A DNA stretch of 64,000 nucleotides from Dryas octopetala. Its lineage: Eukaryota; Streptophyta; Magnoliopsida; Rosales; Rosaceae. Below, piece after piece: positions 31,527 through 43,870 of the stretch; the first letter of the stretch is position 1; each line of letters starts with the position of its first letter. The notes under the pieces were generated by a model. It was not told where the DNA came from, searched no databases, and saw only the letters and a program-made list of their open reading frames with translations. The stretch covers positions 5,022,001 to 5,086,000 of the forward strand of contig OY992835.1 in the NCBI GenBank assembly GCA_963921425.1, given 5' to 3'. The translations under genes and the position numbers were made by a program.

Positions 31527-32939
31527 TGTTGAGTGCTCATTTTACACTACTTTATGAAACTAAGTCCCTAACTCAGAGTGCAAGAACTCGATATTTTGTG
31601 TGTTGTTAGTTTGTTTTTGTTCTTATAGGATAAAATGAGCAAAGAAGAGAAAAGAAGCCGAAAGAGCCATTTTTAGACGTTTCCTAGTCAAACTAGGAAA
31701 AGTGGAGAAATCCTGGTCACACCAGGAAATGCTGAATCTCAGTCAAACTAGAATTCATAGTCTCACAAGGAAAGATCAAGCTTGAATAAGAAGGAGTCAT
31801 GACGATCCAAAGCCAGAAATGAGAAATCCTAGTTGGAGCAGGAAATCTTGTTTCAACTAAGAAACCTAATCCAAGTAGGAAATGGAGTTCTAATGAAGAT
31901 GGGAGTCATGAGGGGCAAAATGGTAATTGTGAAATGCCAAGTGAGATGGAAATCCTAAGTCAATAAGGATTCCTAGGTGGACAAGGAGAAGTGGTCAAAA
32001 GTCAAAGTCAACAAGTCAAAGGTTCTAGAAGCTCCTGGAAGACATTGGGCCAAAGCACAAATGGATGAGATGAATTTCAGCCAAGGGATTGGACTTGGGC
32101 CAGGCGTGAAACCCTAAGGAGGGTGCGGCATGGGCTTAAGTGAAACCCTAGGGGCTGGCGCATGGACTTGAGTAAGGAGCCTAGTAGTTGCGGCATGGGC
32201 TGAAGAAGAAAGGCCTAAGTGAATTGCGCAAGGGGCTGCTGTCATGTGTATTGGGCTTAAGTGAGTGTCGCCTTGGTCCATTAGGTTAAGTTACATCAAT
32301 CCCACATTGATGAGGATTAGGAATAGCAGCCCCACTCACCTCTATAAATATATCTTTAAAAATCAGAAAAAGGGTTCTGAAGTGGTTCTCTCCTCTCTTT
32401 TATTTTTTGGAAACCCTAGCAGCCCCCTCACCTTTCTCTTGCCGCACACCCTAGCAGCCCCATCACCGTCTTCTTGCCGCAGCCTACACTCTCCCTCCTC
32501 TCTCTTTTTCTTTCGATTTTTCTGGCCGAACCCGAGCAACCACCTTCTCTTGTTTTTCTTTTTACTCTTGTGCTGAACGGAAGAAGGAGGAATGAGTCAA
32601 GCCGCAGCCACCAACACCTAGCCGCGCCACCTAGCTGCAGCCACCTCCAGCAGCCACGCCATCACCACCTTGCTACCACCTTGCCGAGCACTTCAGCCAC
32701 CTTGTCGTGGAGCCCAAGGCCAAGCAGCACCATTGCAACACCACCCTTGCAGCCGCACCTCCACCTTGCTGCCTCGGCTTGATCTCTCTTCCTTTTATTT
32801 TTATTTCCATTGTTTTAATTATGCATCGTTTATTTGTGGATTTAATTATGCATAGTTGAATATTGGGCTAGGGCTAGGATGAAGCCCTAGCATTGCTGTT
32901 TACTTTCACTATGGATTATTAATATTTTAATTATATATA
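31527..32939 (+). repeat. 3' LTR of element C, piece 1 (U3, promoter)
   Basis: Starts TGTTGAGTGCTC. Carries dyads (31682-31698, 31711-31727, both perfect), a W-box cluster (31991-32022), the snRNA-type element plus TATA (32299-32350) and a CACC/GCAGCC-rich leader (32560-32780). Interrupted at 32939 by a Mutator-like element. Confidence 0.88.
32299..32350 (+). promoter_or_regulatory. snRNA-type upstream element plus TATA (LTR C)
   Basis: ATCCCACATTG at 32299-32309, 33 bp, then TATAAATA at 32343-32350. Confidence 0.65.
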
Positions 32940-33334
32940 GGGATTAATGTCATTTTGCTCCCCAGACTATTACACATGTATCAGTTTGCTCCCCAGACTT
33001 CTAATTTGGAAAATTAAGGACCCTGACTTTTTCAATTTTGCCAATTAAGGTTATTCCGTCAATTTATACATTTTTCATCTAAAATGTCGAGATGATCAAG
33101 CAAAATTTAGCAAGAAATAAAAGAGGAAAAATGATGCATGAGGAAAAAATGATAAGATCTAATTGGAAGGGACCATTTTGCCCTCAAAGATTTGGATAAA
33201 AAATGTGTAAATTGACAAAAGAACCTCAATTGGCAAAATTGAAAAAGTCAGAGTCCTTAATTTTCCAAATTAGAAGTCTGGGGAGCAAACTGATACAAGT
33301 GTAATAGTCGGGGGAGCAAAATGGTATTAATCCC
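32940..33334. mobile_element. Mutator-like MITE (395 bp) in the C LTR
   Basis: Terminal inverted repeats of about 80 bp starting GGGATTAATGTCATTTTGCT and ending with the inverse, flanked by 9-bp duplications TTATATATA (32931-32939 and 33335-33343). Length of the duplication and of the arms fits the Mutator superfamily. No coding capacity. LTR H lacks this insertion at the same place. Confidence 0.85.
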
Positions 33335-33835
33335 TTATATATATGTAGACAAATCTTAGATCTCTGTTTAAATTGACTCTATTTGTATCGCATCTTTGAC
33401 TGATCACCTTAGATTGCATGCATCTAGATTTATGTTGTGAAACTAAACAAGATCGAAAGAATGATAGTTTGAATAGGCAACAAGTGGGTATCCTAAGATA
33501 ATATTCATGAGAAAAGAGATCATAGAGGACATAGGGTACATTAATTTGGAGCTATACACTATGTGTTTGTCACTCTCACAGATCGTAATGACTCTTGCAT
33601 GGGTAACAACTGCCTTAGCTTAGAACTAGGGAACATGCAAGTTAACTGGCTAAGGAAGGCCCAAGAAGCTCTTAGTTTATGCACAGTAAGGAGAGTAATT
33701 GCTAAAAGTAACTAGCCAAACCTTTTAGTAGACAAACTTTGTCGGCATGTTTATATATTGATTGTTAATATCCATAGTAAAGTGAATGGTATGCTAGTGG
33801 TGGATTCTGACCCCTAGTGTTTCTTTATTATTGTT
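33335..33835 (+). repeat. 3' LTR of element C, piece 2
   Basis: Continues the LTR between the two Mutator-like insertions (the first 9 bp are the TSD copy). Matches H 62560-63060. Confidence 0.85.
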
Positions 33836-34949
33836 GGCTTAATTATCGATTTACCACCCAAAATTGTAACTCATTCCCACTTTACCACCTGAAAGTTTTT
33901 TTGTCCCAGATTACCACCTGTAATTTACATCCGTGTCCCATTTTACCTTGTTCCGTCAACAATTCCGTTAATGCTGACGTGGCGCGTTGGATGTGTGCCA
34001 CGTGTCACATCTTTTTTGTATTTTTTGATTTTTTTGATTTTTTTGATTTTTCTATTTTTATAAACTTTGAAAATTAATTAAAAATAGCTCCAAACTTAGA
34101 AAAATACACGGAAAATTCCTACCGACTTGTCTTAACTAGTACTAATTTACTATGGGGTCAAAATGCCAATTTTCCCTCTAAAAATTTCCAAAAAATTTGG
34201 AAAGTCCAAATTTATTTCTAGAAAATTAAAATACTCTAGACTCTTTGAAAATTCATAGAATAATCTTCCGAACTCCAAAAAATATGAGGTCTGCACCGTT
34301 AGTCTTCTAAAAACTAACAATACCTTTTTTGTGAACACTTGCTACCCAAAAGACCTCTCGGTCTTAGAGAAAAATAAAATTCCCTATAAAATAAATTCTA
34401 GAAAAATTCTAAAATTTCTGTAAAGTCTCGAAATAATTCTCTAAAACAAGCTTTTGGTAATTTTTCAAAATATTTTTGAGAATTTGTCCAAGAGTTTACG
34501 AAAATTCTAGAATTTTTTCTAGAATTTATTTAATAGAGGAAAATTTATTTTAATTTTTTAGAAATAAATTTGGACTATCTAATTTTTTTGAAAATTTTTA
34601 GAGGGAAAATTGGTAATTTAACCTTATAGTAAATTAGTGCTAATCAAGACGAGTCCGTAGGAATTTTTCGTGTATTTTTCTGAGTTCGGAGCTATTTTTA
34701 ATTAATTTTCAAAGTTTATAAAAAAAAATAAAAAAATTTGAAAAAAAAAAAAGATGTGACACGTGGCGCACATCTAGCGCGCCACGTCAGCATTAACGGC
34801 CAGATCGTCAGCATTAACGGAATTGTTGACGGAACAAGGTAAAATGGGACACGGATGTAAGTTACAGGTGGTAATCTGGGACAAAAAAACTTTCAGGTGG
34901 TAAAGTGGGAATGAGTTACAGTTTTGGGTGGTAAATCGATAATTAAGCC
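33836..34949. mobile_element. Foldback Mutator-like element (1114 bp)
   Basis: Begins GGCTTAATTATCGATTTACC and ends with the inverse, flanked by 10-bp duplications TATTATTGTT (33826-33835 and 34950-34959). The arms are very long: inverted similarity runs about 400 bp inward from each end, leaving a spacer of roughly 300 bp, with CCACGTGTCACATC / GATGTGACACGTGG inside. The right arm has an extra GTCAGCATTAACGG copy. No transposase; the short ORFs in it follow its T/A-rich arms. Confidence 0.85.
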
Positions 34950-34984
34950 TATTATTGTTTTATATAAAATCATTCAGTAGTTAT
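34950..34984 (+). repeat. 3' LTR of element C, piece 3
   Basis: Short LTR stretch between the foldback element and element F. Its last 5 bp GTTAT are the left TSD of F. Confidence 0.85.
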
Positions 34985-36605
34985 TGTTCGTTTTAAATTT
35001 AAATACTCGCAGTGCACGAATCTATATATAATATAGATGGCAAGCAAGGTCGATCCCACGAGGACTATTGTTGATCTTTAAATGATAATCCGAATGCTAA
35101 AAAGAAATAAGAAAACAAGAGACGAGTGGCTGCCCAAGTTGTCACGCCTAGGGCAGCTGCTCACTTGAAATGAAACACACGCGAATGGGAGGGAGTTTGT
35201 ATGACTTGAAAACAGTAAATTAAACCTAAACAAAAACTAAGATGTGCGACTAGAAAAGAGTATGGAAACAGCAAATTATCTTGTGAAAATAGATTGATAG
35301 ATGATACTAGGACTCTAGGACTTTACCACTAGACCTCATATCCAATGTCATGGTGCAATTTCTGAAACCTTTAATTCCTATTGATGAATGCATTCGCATA
35401 TTCACCTATGGCATAGCATGAAACGCATGATTCCCCAAATGTACAAACTAGTGCATGGCGTCTACCCTAGTTTGGTACCCTAAATGCAACCTAGGCATGG
35501 CATCTACCTAAGAACGCAGCAAGGTCCATTAACACACAAATGAGATTATGAATGCAAATAAAACCCTAAGGCATGGCGTCTACCTTAGGTGCTTTAGTAT
35601 TGATTTCACACAATTAGAATTCAGCCAATTACTAAATCCTAAGTTGTTTATCACTTGTATTAGGGGCTGATTGGTTGTCCTCACCCTAAATTGATTAAAT
35701 TCTAGATGCAATAACCCTAGGTGATCAATCAAGGATTATAAACACATAGAGAACAATGATAAAAGTGAAATCAAAATCATCAAATCCATGAAATTAAATA
35801 AACAGCAACTAAATCACCAATCCATTGAAAATTCGGCCTAGGGCTGAATCCTAGGCCCTAGAAAACGTGATTAGTTCATGCTAGAAAACATGAACAGCCA
35901 TGAAATCATGTTTTTCATCTAACAATTACAAGAAAAGAAGAAGAAGAAGAGAAAACACCCCAAGGAGAGCTCACGCCTCCAGCAGCCCCTCTCTCTCTAT
36001 TTTCAGATTTTTTTTTAAGTGTCTGAACCCCTAAAATGATAGAAAGAGATGTATATATAAGGGTGTGCAGCAGCTAGGGTTTTGGGAAGGAAGGATGTGC
36101 GGCCAGCTAGGGTTTGGAGAAAGAAGATGCGGCTGCTAGGGCTTGGCTTCTTGGGCTTAAGTGACTTGCGCAAGGCCCTAGGGTTTCTCTCTCTCTTTTG
36201 CGCATGGTGCAGCTGATTTCCTCCCCTAATGGGCCTCCAATAAATCAGGAATTAAAATGAAATAAATCAGGTTATATCAAATCTGATTTTTAGAGCCCAA
36301 TTAGGAAAGGAAAGCTTTGCAAGGTGCGGCCAGCCCTTCTCTCTTAGCACACACGCCACTTCCTATGTGGTTTGGGCTGGGCTTCCATTTCGTCATGCTC
36401 TTGGACCCTCTCTTGATCTTGGGCTTCCCTTTAAACAACAAATATTCATTTAAGCTCGAAATGGGCTGATTTGCATCCATTTAATTTCTATGGGCTTTCC
36501 ACCTACAAAAGAGAAAAACACAAATAAATAACATAAAATATAGGGACTAAGTACTAAATACATGAAGATAGAGGGCCTAAAATGCAAACATTTAAGGACC
36601 CAACA
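34985..36605 (-). repeat. LTR 1 of element F (3'-most on the - strand)
   Basis: 1621 bp. On - it has a TATA box (TTATATATAC at 36060-36051), telo-box-like AAACCCTAG motifs upstream and the conserved GATTCGTGCACTGCGAG segment near its 3' end (about 35028-35005). Confidence 0.95.
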
Positions 36606-36618
36606 AATTCCCCCAAAC
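36606..36618 (-). other. Polypurine tract of F copy 1
   Basis: GTTTGGGGGAATT on -, abutting LTR 1. The second copy is at 46083-46095. Confidence 0.8.
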
Positions 36619-38343
36619 TTAACATTTGCTAGTCCCTAGCAAAACAAAACAAAAACTACACTAGGACTCTAAAAACAACCTGACCGTCCACCAAAAATCT
36701 CAGGTATGCTTGATCATTCATAACTCAATCAAATAGATTACACACTAGTTCCAGAGATTACCAAATGCCAACAATAACTCACAATCAACAAGGTTAAAGC
36801 ATCATGTGCGTAAGACAATATCAACATAGTTTTCAAACTGAACTTTCAAGCAACTTGAGTAATCATAAGCAACTAGTGTCACTTCAATTCTCACAAAGAT
36901 AGTCACTCACAAATAAAGCACTGAGATATTGGTTAAATGGTGATTCCCTCAAAAAGCATATGTGAGCGAGTTTATGCATACAAATTCAAATTACTCACAT
37001 ATATGTAAGAACGAAAGCACAAGTGAAAGAATAATGATCTCATGAAAGATACCAAATACCCGAAATCAAATCAAAATACAATATGCTTCCATCCCATCTA
37101 ATCTCCACATTAAGACTACACTTCACCTATGATCATATAGGACTTTTACATATGGGTTGTAATGGGGCTAACGGTGAAGGGTTTTAACAAGAAAGGTATG
37201 GAAAACACAAAGACTTAAGGGAACCATAGAGAATCAGGTTTTACGGTGTCATTTCATTCTTATACACTTTGGCAACTAGGCTTGCATTCTTGAATTTGCA
37301 CACTTGTGATACACATGCCTACCCTTTTCACTTTTTTTTTTTTCTTTCTTTTTCTATTTTCTTTTTTGGCACGGCAACATATTCAATTCCTTTTCTTTTC
37401 TTTTTCACATTATTCCCAAGCCTTGCACACAAATGAACAATAATCATAAACCAGTTCTCCACAATCCCTTAAGTATGGGTGGATACACACAATGGAAGGG
37501 TACTTCCCCCAAACTAGGGGTTGGCACGGGTAACATGGTTAAGAAATAAAAAAGGCTGACAAGGCTCAACAAGGCAACTAGGGGTATAAATGAACACAAA
37601 ACGGATGGCTAGAATGGCACAAACGAGACAAAGAAGGCCTAAATCATTTCCTAGGTTCCACGTAGTTACAACATGCTTCAATTAAATTGAGATGGAAGTT
37701 CTATCATTTGATTTAGAATGATGCACATTTCAAGCATTTGATCAAGTGAAAGATAATGAGATCATGCAAACTCTAGATATTCAATGAACGCATGGAGTAT
37801 TAGTATATAACCCTCAAAACAAAAGCATTAAGGCTCGAATCTCACAAGGGGTATATAAGTTTCACTAGAAGCCTAGATCATACAAGCATGCAATCATTTT
37901 CAGTCTAAACTATACCAGCATTGCAATCCACACAAAGATAGCTCAAACATGCTCAAAATGAGTTATATGTCAAAAGAATAATCAAAAGAACTAGTTTCAT
38001 CAATTCGACCAAATTATGCAAGATCAAAGCATTTGCAATTCATCATAGTGGTGGACAGGAACCTAAAAGACACAAAAACAAAAAATATTTTTGGTATTTT
38101 TCAAAAATTTGAACGAAAATCTCAAAACCTAAACCTAAAACTCTTCCCCCAAACTTAAATGAAACATTGTCCTCAATGTTTCAAACTAAGCATGCAATGA
38201 ATCATTCAAGTTAGGAAGACAAATACTATAATGACCTAAAAACAGACCACAACCAACAAAAAAAACTAAAGTAAAGCACAAGGTTAAGAACTCCCTGATA
38301 TCCATGCAAACAGCCATAGGGCAATGTTTCTTCTCTCCAAATG

Positions 38344-38359
38344 TTGGGTTGCCTCCCAA
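38344..38359 (-). promoter_or_regulatory. Conserved post-stop hairpin (F copy 1)
   Basis: TTGGGAGGCAACCCAA on -, 42 nt after the stop, preceded by TTAGCGCTGA. Second copy at 47821-47836. Confidence 0.55.
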
Positions 38360-38401
38360 TCAGCGCTAAGTTTAGAGTCTTCAGCCAGACTTGGAAGTAC
38401 A

Positions 38402-41400
38402 TCACGCTGATGGAACAGGATCCTCCAAGAGCATGTTCTCCTCCGAACGCTCCATATTAGCCTCCAAGTAATGCTTAAGTCGATGGCCATTCACCTTGAA
38501 TGTATTCTTTGTCTTTGGATTGCAGACCTCCACTGCACCATAAGGGTAAACATTAGTAACAGTAAATGGACCATACCATCGAGAACGAAGTTTACCTGGA
38601 AAGAGTCTGAGGCGAGAATTGTAAAGCAAGACTTTCTGACCCACTTCGAAATGTTTCCTCAAAATGGCCTTGTCATGGTAGGCCTTAGTCTTGTCTTTGT
38701 AAATCCTAGAACTCTCATAAGCCTCATTCCTGAGTTCTTCCAACTCACTCAATTGTAGCTTCCTATGTTCACCTGCCTCATTCATCTTAAAATTGAAATG
38801 TTTAATAGCCCAATATGCTTTATGCTCTAATTCGACAGGTAAATGACATGGCTTACCAAAAACCAACCTATATGGGGACATACCAATGGGAGTCTTATAC
38901 GCTGTACGATAAGCCCATAGAGCATCTAAGAGGCGATCTGACCAATCTTTCAGGGAGGGGCTCACAGTCTTCTCCAAAATTTGCTTAATTTCCCTATTAC
39001 AGATCTCAGCCTGTCCACTTGTCTGGGGGTGATAAGGTGTAGAAACCTTATGCTTGATACCATATTTGCTCAGCAAGGCCGCAAATAACCTGTTGTTGAA
39101 GTGAGATCCTCCATCACTAATAATAGCCCTGGGAGCGCCAAATCTTGCTAAAATATGATCCTTAAGAAATCTGAGGACAACTCTAGAATCATTAGTCTTG
39201 GATGGAATTGCTTCCACCCATTTCGATACATAATCAACCGCAAGCAGGATATATAAATAACCCTTGGAAGAGGGAAAAGGACCCATGAAATCAATGCCCC
39301 AGACATCAAAAATCTCAACAATAAGAATGGGGTTAAGAGGCATTTGATTTCGGGAAGAAATGTTACCCAACTTCTGGCATCTATCACAGGTGGTGCAGAA
39401 TGTATAAGCATCCTTGAACAGACTAGGCCAATAAAAACCACACTGCAACACTTTTAGAGCCGTCTTCTTTGCTCCACCATGTCCTCCACATGCATCAGAA
39501 TGACAAAAAGTTAGTATAGACTGAAACTCAGATTCTGGCACACACCTTCTGATGATCTGGTCGGGGCACCACTTAAATAGATATGGATCATCCCATATAT
39601 AGTACTTAGCCGTGCTGATGAGCTTCTCCTTTTGAGCTCTCTGTATGTCACCTGGAAGTTCTCCTGTAACAATATAATTAACAATATCAGAGTACCAAGG
39701 AACATAAACAGACAATGAGAACAACTGCTCATCTGGGAATCGCTCATTCAGAGGGAGGACGTCCTCCTCTGCAGTAGAACTGTGCACCAATCGGCTAAGG
39801 TGATCCGCCACCACATTCTCTGAGCCCTTCTTATCCTTGATCTCCAGGTCAAACTCCTGGAGCAACAAAATCCATCTAATCAGCCTGGGCTTCGCATCTT
39901 TCTTCTGTAGAAGGTACCTAAGTGCTGCATGATCAGAAAACACAATCACTTTAGTTCCAATCAGATATGACCTAAATTTTTCTAAAGCAAAAATGACAGC
40001 CAAAAGCTCCTTCTCTGTGGTAGAATAATTTAGCTGGGCATCGTTGAGAGTCCGACTGGCATAGTAGATAACATGTGGTATCTTGTTCACTCTCTGCCCT
40101 AACACAGCTCCCACAGCATAATCAGAAGCATCGCACATCAGCTCAAATGGCAAACTCCAATCAGGAGGCATAATGACAGGAGCTGATGTGAGAAGAGTCT
40201 TCAATCTGTTAAATGCGGCTAGACACTCCTCATTGAATTCAAACGGCACCTCCTTGGCCAACAATCTACTCAAAGGCCGAGCTATCTGGGAAAAATCCTT
40301 AATGAACCGCCTGTAAAAACCTGCATGCCCAAGAAACGATCTCACATCTTTAACTGTCGAAGGTGGTGGAAGATTACTTACCAGATCAACCTTGGCCTTA
40401 TCCACCTCTATCCCTCTATTGGATATAACATGGCCAAGAACAATACCCTGTTGTACCATAAAATGGCACTTCTCCCAATTCAAAACCAAATTGCATTCCT
40501 GGCATCTTTCTAAAACCAAAGCAAGATTATGGAGACATTTATCATAAGAAGAACCAAATACACTGAAGTCATCCATAAATACCTCTATTATATGTTCCAC
40601 CATATCGGAAAAAATGCTCATCATGCATCGCTGAAAAGTACCTGGAGCATTGCACAAGCCAAAGGGCATGCGCCTGTAGGCAAAAGTGCCATAGGGACAG
40701 GTAAATGTCGTCTTCTCCTGGTCTTCTGGGGCTATAGCTATCTGGTTGTAGCCTGAATACCCGTCTAGAAAGCAATAATGGCTATGACCTGCAAGACGTT
40801 CCAACATCTGATCAATAAAAGGTAATGGAAAATGGTCTTTCCGAGTACCTGAGTTAAGTTTCCTGTAGTCTATGCAGACACGCCACCCTGTCTGTACTCG
40901 AGTTGGCACCAGCTCATTTGCATCATTTCTGACCACTGTAACACCAGACTTCTTAGGAACCACCTGCACCGGACTCACCCATTTGCTGTCTGATATGGGA
41001 TAAATAATACCCACATCTAGCAACTTCAGCACCTCCTTCAGCACAACTTCCTTCATCACTGGGTTGAGTCTACGCTGAGCCTCTCTAGTCGGCTTGGCTC
41101 CATCTTCCAACAATATCCTGTGCATACACCTTGAGGGACTGATTCCTTTGATATCTGCAATACTCCACCCAATCGCTGTTTTGTGCTCTCTCAGCACTCG
41201 CAACAATTTCTCCTCTTCCTCTGCATTGAGGTTGGAAGCAATGATCACAGGTAATGTGCTTCCCTCACCCAAATAAGCATACTTCAGATGCTCAGGCAAA
41301 TCCTTCAACTCTAGCTTAGGTGCCTGCAACACAGAGGGTACAAGTTTTGTATCAGATACAGGTAAAGGCTCAAAAGCAGAAATATACATACCTGAACAGC

Positions 41401-43870
41401 GGGGTACGGCCTCTAAGTGAGCCAAAATGCTCTCAACCTGCTCATCCTCTTGCACAGCCATAGGGCTATGAATCAAAGCCCTATTCAACGGATCACTTGT
41501 ACAAGTCACATTAAACACCTGTTGACAAACCAAATCCATAACATCCACCCTAAAGCACTCATGCTCATCACTGGGTAGTTTGAGTGCCTCAAACACTTTG
41601 AACTCAATGGTCTGTCCCTGCACATTCATAGTTAGTGTACCCTGTTGAACATCAATTTTTGTACCTGCAGTGGCCATAAAGGGACGACCAAGTATCAAGG
41701 GTAATTGGGCCTCATACATAGGTACGGCCTCCATTTCCAAAACTAGGAAATCAGCCGGCAATATCAATCCATCTACTCTCACAAGTACATCTTCCAAAAT
41801 TCCTCTGGGGTACTTAACTGATCTATCAGCTAACTGGATACTCACAGAGGTCGCCTTCAGCTCACCTAAATTCAGAGTCTCATACACAGAAAATGGCATT
41901 AAATTCACAGAAGCACCTAAATCAAGGAGAGCTTTCTCAAACCTGCGATCCCCAATGATACAAGGGATAGTGAAACTGCCTGGGTCCTTGAGCTTGGGAG
42001 GTAGCTTCCTCTGAAGCACTGCTGAAACCTCCTCAGAGACCTTCACTGTCTCGAACTCCTTGAACCTCCTCTTGTTCGTGCACAAGTCCTTGAGGAACTT
42101 TGCATACCTTGGCACTTGCTTAATCGCATCTAGAAGGGGAATATTGATCTCCACCTTCCTGAATATCTCCATAACACCCTTCAGAGGGTCCTCTTTCTTA
42201 GCCTTCTGCAACCTGCTAGGAAAAGGAGCATGTATAGAAATCAACTTAGAAGGGTTAGATTGTACCTGAGGTAAGGGAGAACCTTTGGGAACTACCACAT
42301 GGTTGCCTGAAGATGGCACAGAAGAGTCTAAGGTACCCTTAACAGGTTCGGCTATGTTCCCAGGTGCATCTTCTGACTCGACACCTTCCTCCACAACTTC
42401 TTTCTCCTCTTTCCCAATTATCTTACCCCCTCTGAGAGTAATTGCATTCACCTGCTCATTATTCTTGGGGTTAATGATCACTTGCCCTGGAAGTCTCCCT
42501 GGCTCTCTTTGATTCAGTGCGGTGGCTAACTGGCCCATTTGTTGCTCAAGATTCGCAATGGCCCTATCAGTCTTCTGCATATGTGTCTCTGACTTCTGAA
42601 TGAAAGACTGTGTGCTCTGAGCCATGGATGCAATCAAATCTTCCAAGGACTTCTTCTGAGGCTGTTGTTGTTGATAGCCCTGATGTGCCTGTTGTTGTGG
42701 AAATAAACCTTGAGGCTGCTGCTGATTCTGGTTATTACTCCACCTGAAATTGGGATGATTCCGCCACCCTGGGTTGTAAGTAGGAGAGAATGGATCATTC
42801 CTGGGCCTCTGATTATATGAGTTCAGCATGTTGGCCTGTTCTTGCACAAACTCAGGGAAATCGACACCATGAGGGCAAGAAATCGTTTCATGTCCAGGTG
42901 TAGCACAAATGGCGCAAACCTCCAATGATGGAGCTTTCTGATTTAGGGCAAGTATGACATCCATCTTGCGTTCCAGCCGAGCGATCTGCGCATTAGATGC
43001 AAGATTATTAGAAGTATTTACCTCATTAACACCAGCGCACTTACCTCTAGTATCTGAATGCATTGTTTCTCTTGCCATCTCTTCATAAAGGTCAGAGGCT
43101 TCCTGGGCTGTCTTATTCCTGATAGAACCACCTGAAAAATTAATCACAGCATTCCTACTCGCAAGGGTTAGTCCTTTATAAAATATGCGCATCAATAAGT
43201 TCAAAGGAAGTCCATGATGTGGACATTGAAGTAGCAATGTATTAAAACGCTCCCAAGCCTCTGAGAATGACTCATCTTGTTGAGAAAACTGCATAATCTT
43301 ATCTCGCAGCATATCCGTCTTTTGAGATGAAAAGAACTTTTCTAGGAACTTCTTCTCAATTTCATCCCAAGTCCTCAGTGATCCGGGTTTCAAAGAATTC
43401 AGCCAAAACTTAGCTTTATCCTTCAAAGTGTAAGGAAACACCCTCATCTTGAGTTGATTCTCATTCACACCTGTCAAGGGCAAAAAGCTCACAGCATTAA
43501 ATATATCTTTAAGGTGAGTTAGCGGATCTTCACTAGGTAAACCATGAAAAGAGGGTAGCATATTAAAATGAGAAGATTTGAGCTCATAATTTCTTGCAGC
43601 AGGTGGCAAGGCAATGCTCGAAGGGGAAGCAGGGATGGTCGGGATGTCTAGATCCCCCATGTGTTCCACGTTGTCTTCCTCGGCCATAACTTTTTCAAAT
43701 TGGTGAGAGCTTGATGAAGATGTAGGAGACGGTGTAGGGGATGGCAAAGGTAGACGTGTTGCTGCTCGAACTAACTCCGCCTTACTCCTTTCACAAAACA
43801 ATCTGATTTCGGCTAATCTCTCATCCAAATAAGTGTCCTCAATTGACTTGTTAGGATCTGGCTGGGACAT
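38402..43870 (-). CDS. gag-pol: Gag-Pol polyprotein, F copy 1 (1822 aa), Athila lineage
   Basis: Single open frame from ATG 43870 to TGA 38404-38402. Domains in order: Gag (about 95-240), zinc knuckle [14 protein letters not shown] (319-332), aspartic protease with [10 protein letters not shown] (Asp 650; DLG rather than DSG), RT with FLDGYSG (Asp 1036) and FMDD (1098-1101), RNase H (CDAS with Asp 1247; [14 protein letters not shown]), integrase zinc site H1457, H1464, C1495, C1498, and catalytic D1527, D1586, E1622 with exact DD35E spacing. The C-terminus has the SH3-like RSRWYGPF and NGHRLKHYL and no chromodomain. All key residues are present and the frame is unbroken. Gag and Pol are fused in one frame, with no frameshift site. 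The frame extends 2 codons above the ATG without another ATG. Together these make reverse transcription and integration; activity is inferred. Confidence 0.96.
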   Translation of the reverse strand: MSQPDPNKSIEDTYLDERLAEIRLFCERSKAELVRAATRLPLPSPTPSPTSSSSSHQFEKVMAEEDNVEHMGDLDIPTIPASPSSIALPPAARNYELKSSHFNMLPSFHGLPSEDPLTHLKDIFNAVSFLPLTGVNENQLKMRVFPYTLKDKAKFWLNSLKPGSLRTWDEIEKKFLEKFFSSQKTDMLRDKIMQFSQQDESFSEAWERFNTLLLQCPHHGLPLNLLMRIFYKGLTLASRNAVINFSGGSIRNKTAQEASDLYEEMARETMHSDTRGKCAGVNEVNTSNNLASNAQIARLERKMDVILALNQKAPSLEVCAICATPGHETISCPHGVDFPEFVQEQANMLNSYNQRPRNDPFSPTYNPGWRNHPNFRWSNNQNQQQPQGLFPQQQAHQGYQQQQPQKKSLEDLIASMAQSTQSFIQKSETHMQKTDRAIANLEQQMGQLATALNQREPGRLPGQVIINPKNNEQVNAITLRGGKIIGKEEKEVVEEGVESEDAPGNIAEPVKGTLDSSVPSSGNHVVVPKGSPLPQVQSNPSKLISIHAPFPSRLQKAKKEDPLKGVMEIFRKVEINIPLLDAIKQVPRYAKFLKDLCTNKRRFKEFETVKVSEEVSAVLQRKLPPKLKDPGSFTIPCIIGDRRFEKALLDLGASVNLMPFSVYETLNLGELKATSVSIQLADRSVKYPRGILEDVLVRVDGLILPADFLVLEMEAVPMYEAQLPLILGRPFMATAGTKIDVQQGTLTMNVQGQTIEFKVFEALKLPSDEHECFRVDVMDLVCQQVFNVTCTSDPLNRALIHSPMAVQEDEQVESILAHLEAVPRCSGMYISAFEPLPVSDTKLVPSVLQAPKLELKDLPEHLKYAYLGEGSTLPVIIASNLNAEEEEKLLRVLREHKTAIGWSIADIKGISPSRCMHRILLEDGAKPTREAQRRLNPVMKEVVLKEVLKLLDVGIIYPISDSKWVSPVQVVPKKSGVTVVRNDANELVPTRVQTGWRVCIDYRKLNSGTRKDHFPLPFIDQMLERLAGHSHYCFLDGYSGYNQIAIAPEDQEKTTFTCPYGTFAYRRMPFGLCNAPGTFQRCMMSIFSDMVEHIIEVFMDDFSVFGSSYDKCLHNLALVLERCQECNLVLNWEKCHFMVQQGIVLGHVISNRGIEVDKAKVDLVSNLPPPSTVKDVRSFLGHAGFYRRFIKDFSQIARPLSRLLAKEVPFEFNEECLAAFNRLKTLLTSAPVIMPPDWSLPFELMCDASDYAVGAVLGQRVNKIPHVIYYASRTLNDAQLNYSTTEKELLAVIFALEKFRSYLIGTKVIVFSDHAALRYLLQKKDAKPRLIRWILLLQEFDLEIKDKKGSENVVADHLSRLVHSSTAEEDVLPLNERFPDEQLFSLSVYVPWYSDIVNYIVTGELPGDIQRAQKEKLISTAKYYIWDDPYLFKWCPDQIIRRCVPESEFQSILTFCHSDACGGHGGAKKTALKVLQCGFYWPSLFKDAYTFCTTCDRCQKLGNISSRNQMPLNPILIVEIFDVWGIDFMGPFPSSKGYLYILLAVDYVSKWVEAIPSKTNDSRVVLRFLKDHILARFGAPRAIISDGGSHFNNRLFAALLSKYGIKHKVSTPYHPQTSGQAEICNREIKQILEKTVSPSLKDWSDRLLDALWAYRTAYKTPIGMSPYRLVFGKPCHLPVELEHKAYWAIKHFNFKMNEAGEHRKLQLSELEELRNEAYESSRIYKDKTKAYHDKAILRKHFEVGQKVLLYNSRLRLFPGKLRSRWYGPFTVTNVYPYGAVEVCNPKTKNTFKVNGHRLKHYLEANMERSEENMLLEDPVPSA

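Larger units (their letters stand above)
36606..38401 (-). other. 3' non-coding region of F copy 1 (1796 bp)
   Basis: Between the gag-pol stop and the LTR. On -: post-stop hairpin (38359-38344), hairpin AACATTG-AGGA-CAATGTT (38180-38163) with AAGTTTGGGGGAAG right after it, a purine tract GTTTGGGGGAAG (37512-37501), GCCGTGCC plus an A-rich tract (about 37372-37330), and the polypurine tract (36618-36606). No env-like reading frame. Confidence 0.82.

Noticed and set aside
32265..32782. Pro/Ser/His-rich ORFs in the C and H LTRs (also 62148-62414)
   Set aside because: They follow CACC/GCAGCC-rich leader repeats downstream of TATA and differ in frame between C and H.
33817..34077. 86-aa ORF rich in Phe and Asp
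   Set aside because: Made of the T-rich arm of the foldback element; starts outside the element in LTR C.
36606..38401. Possible env-like gene between pol and the 3' LTR, as in some Athila elements
   Set aside because: No ORF above about 60 codons, no signal peptide or membrane segment; the same region in C, B and D is equally closed.
38471..42512. + strand ORFs of 60-114 aa opposite the F Gag-Pol frame (and their copies near 47948-51989)
   Set aside because: Antisense shadows of a long real coding frame.
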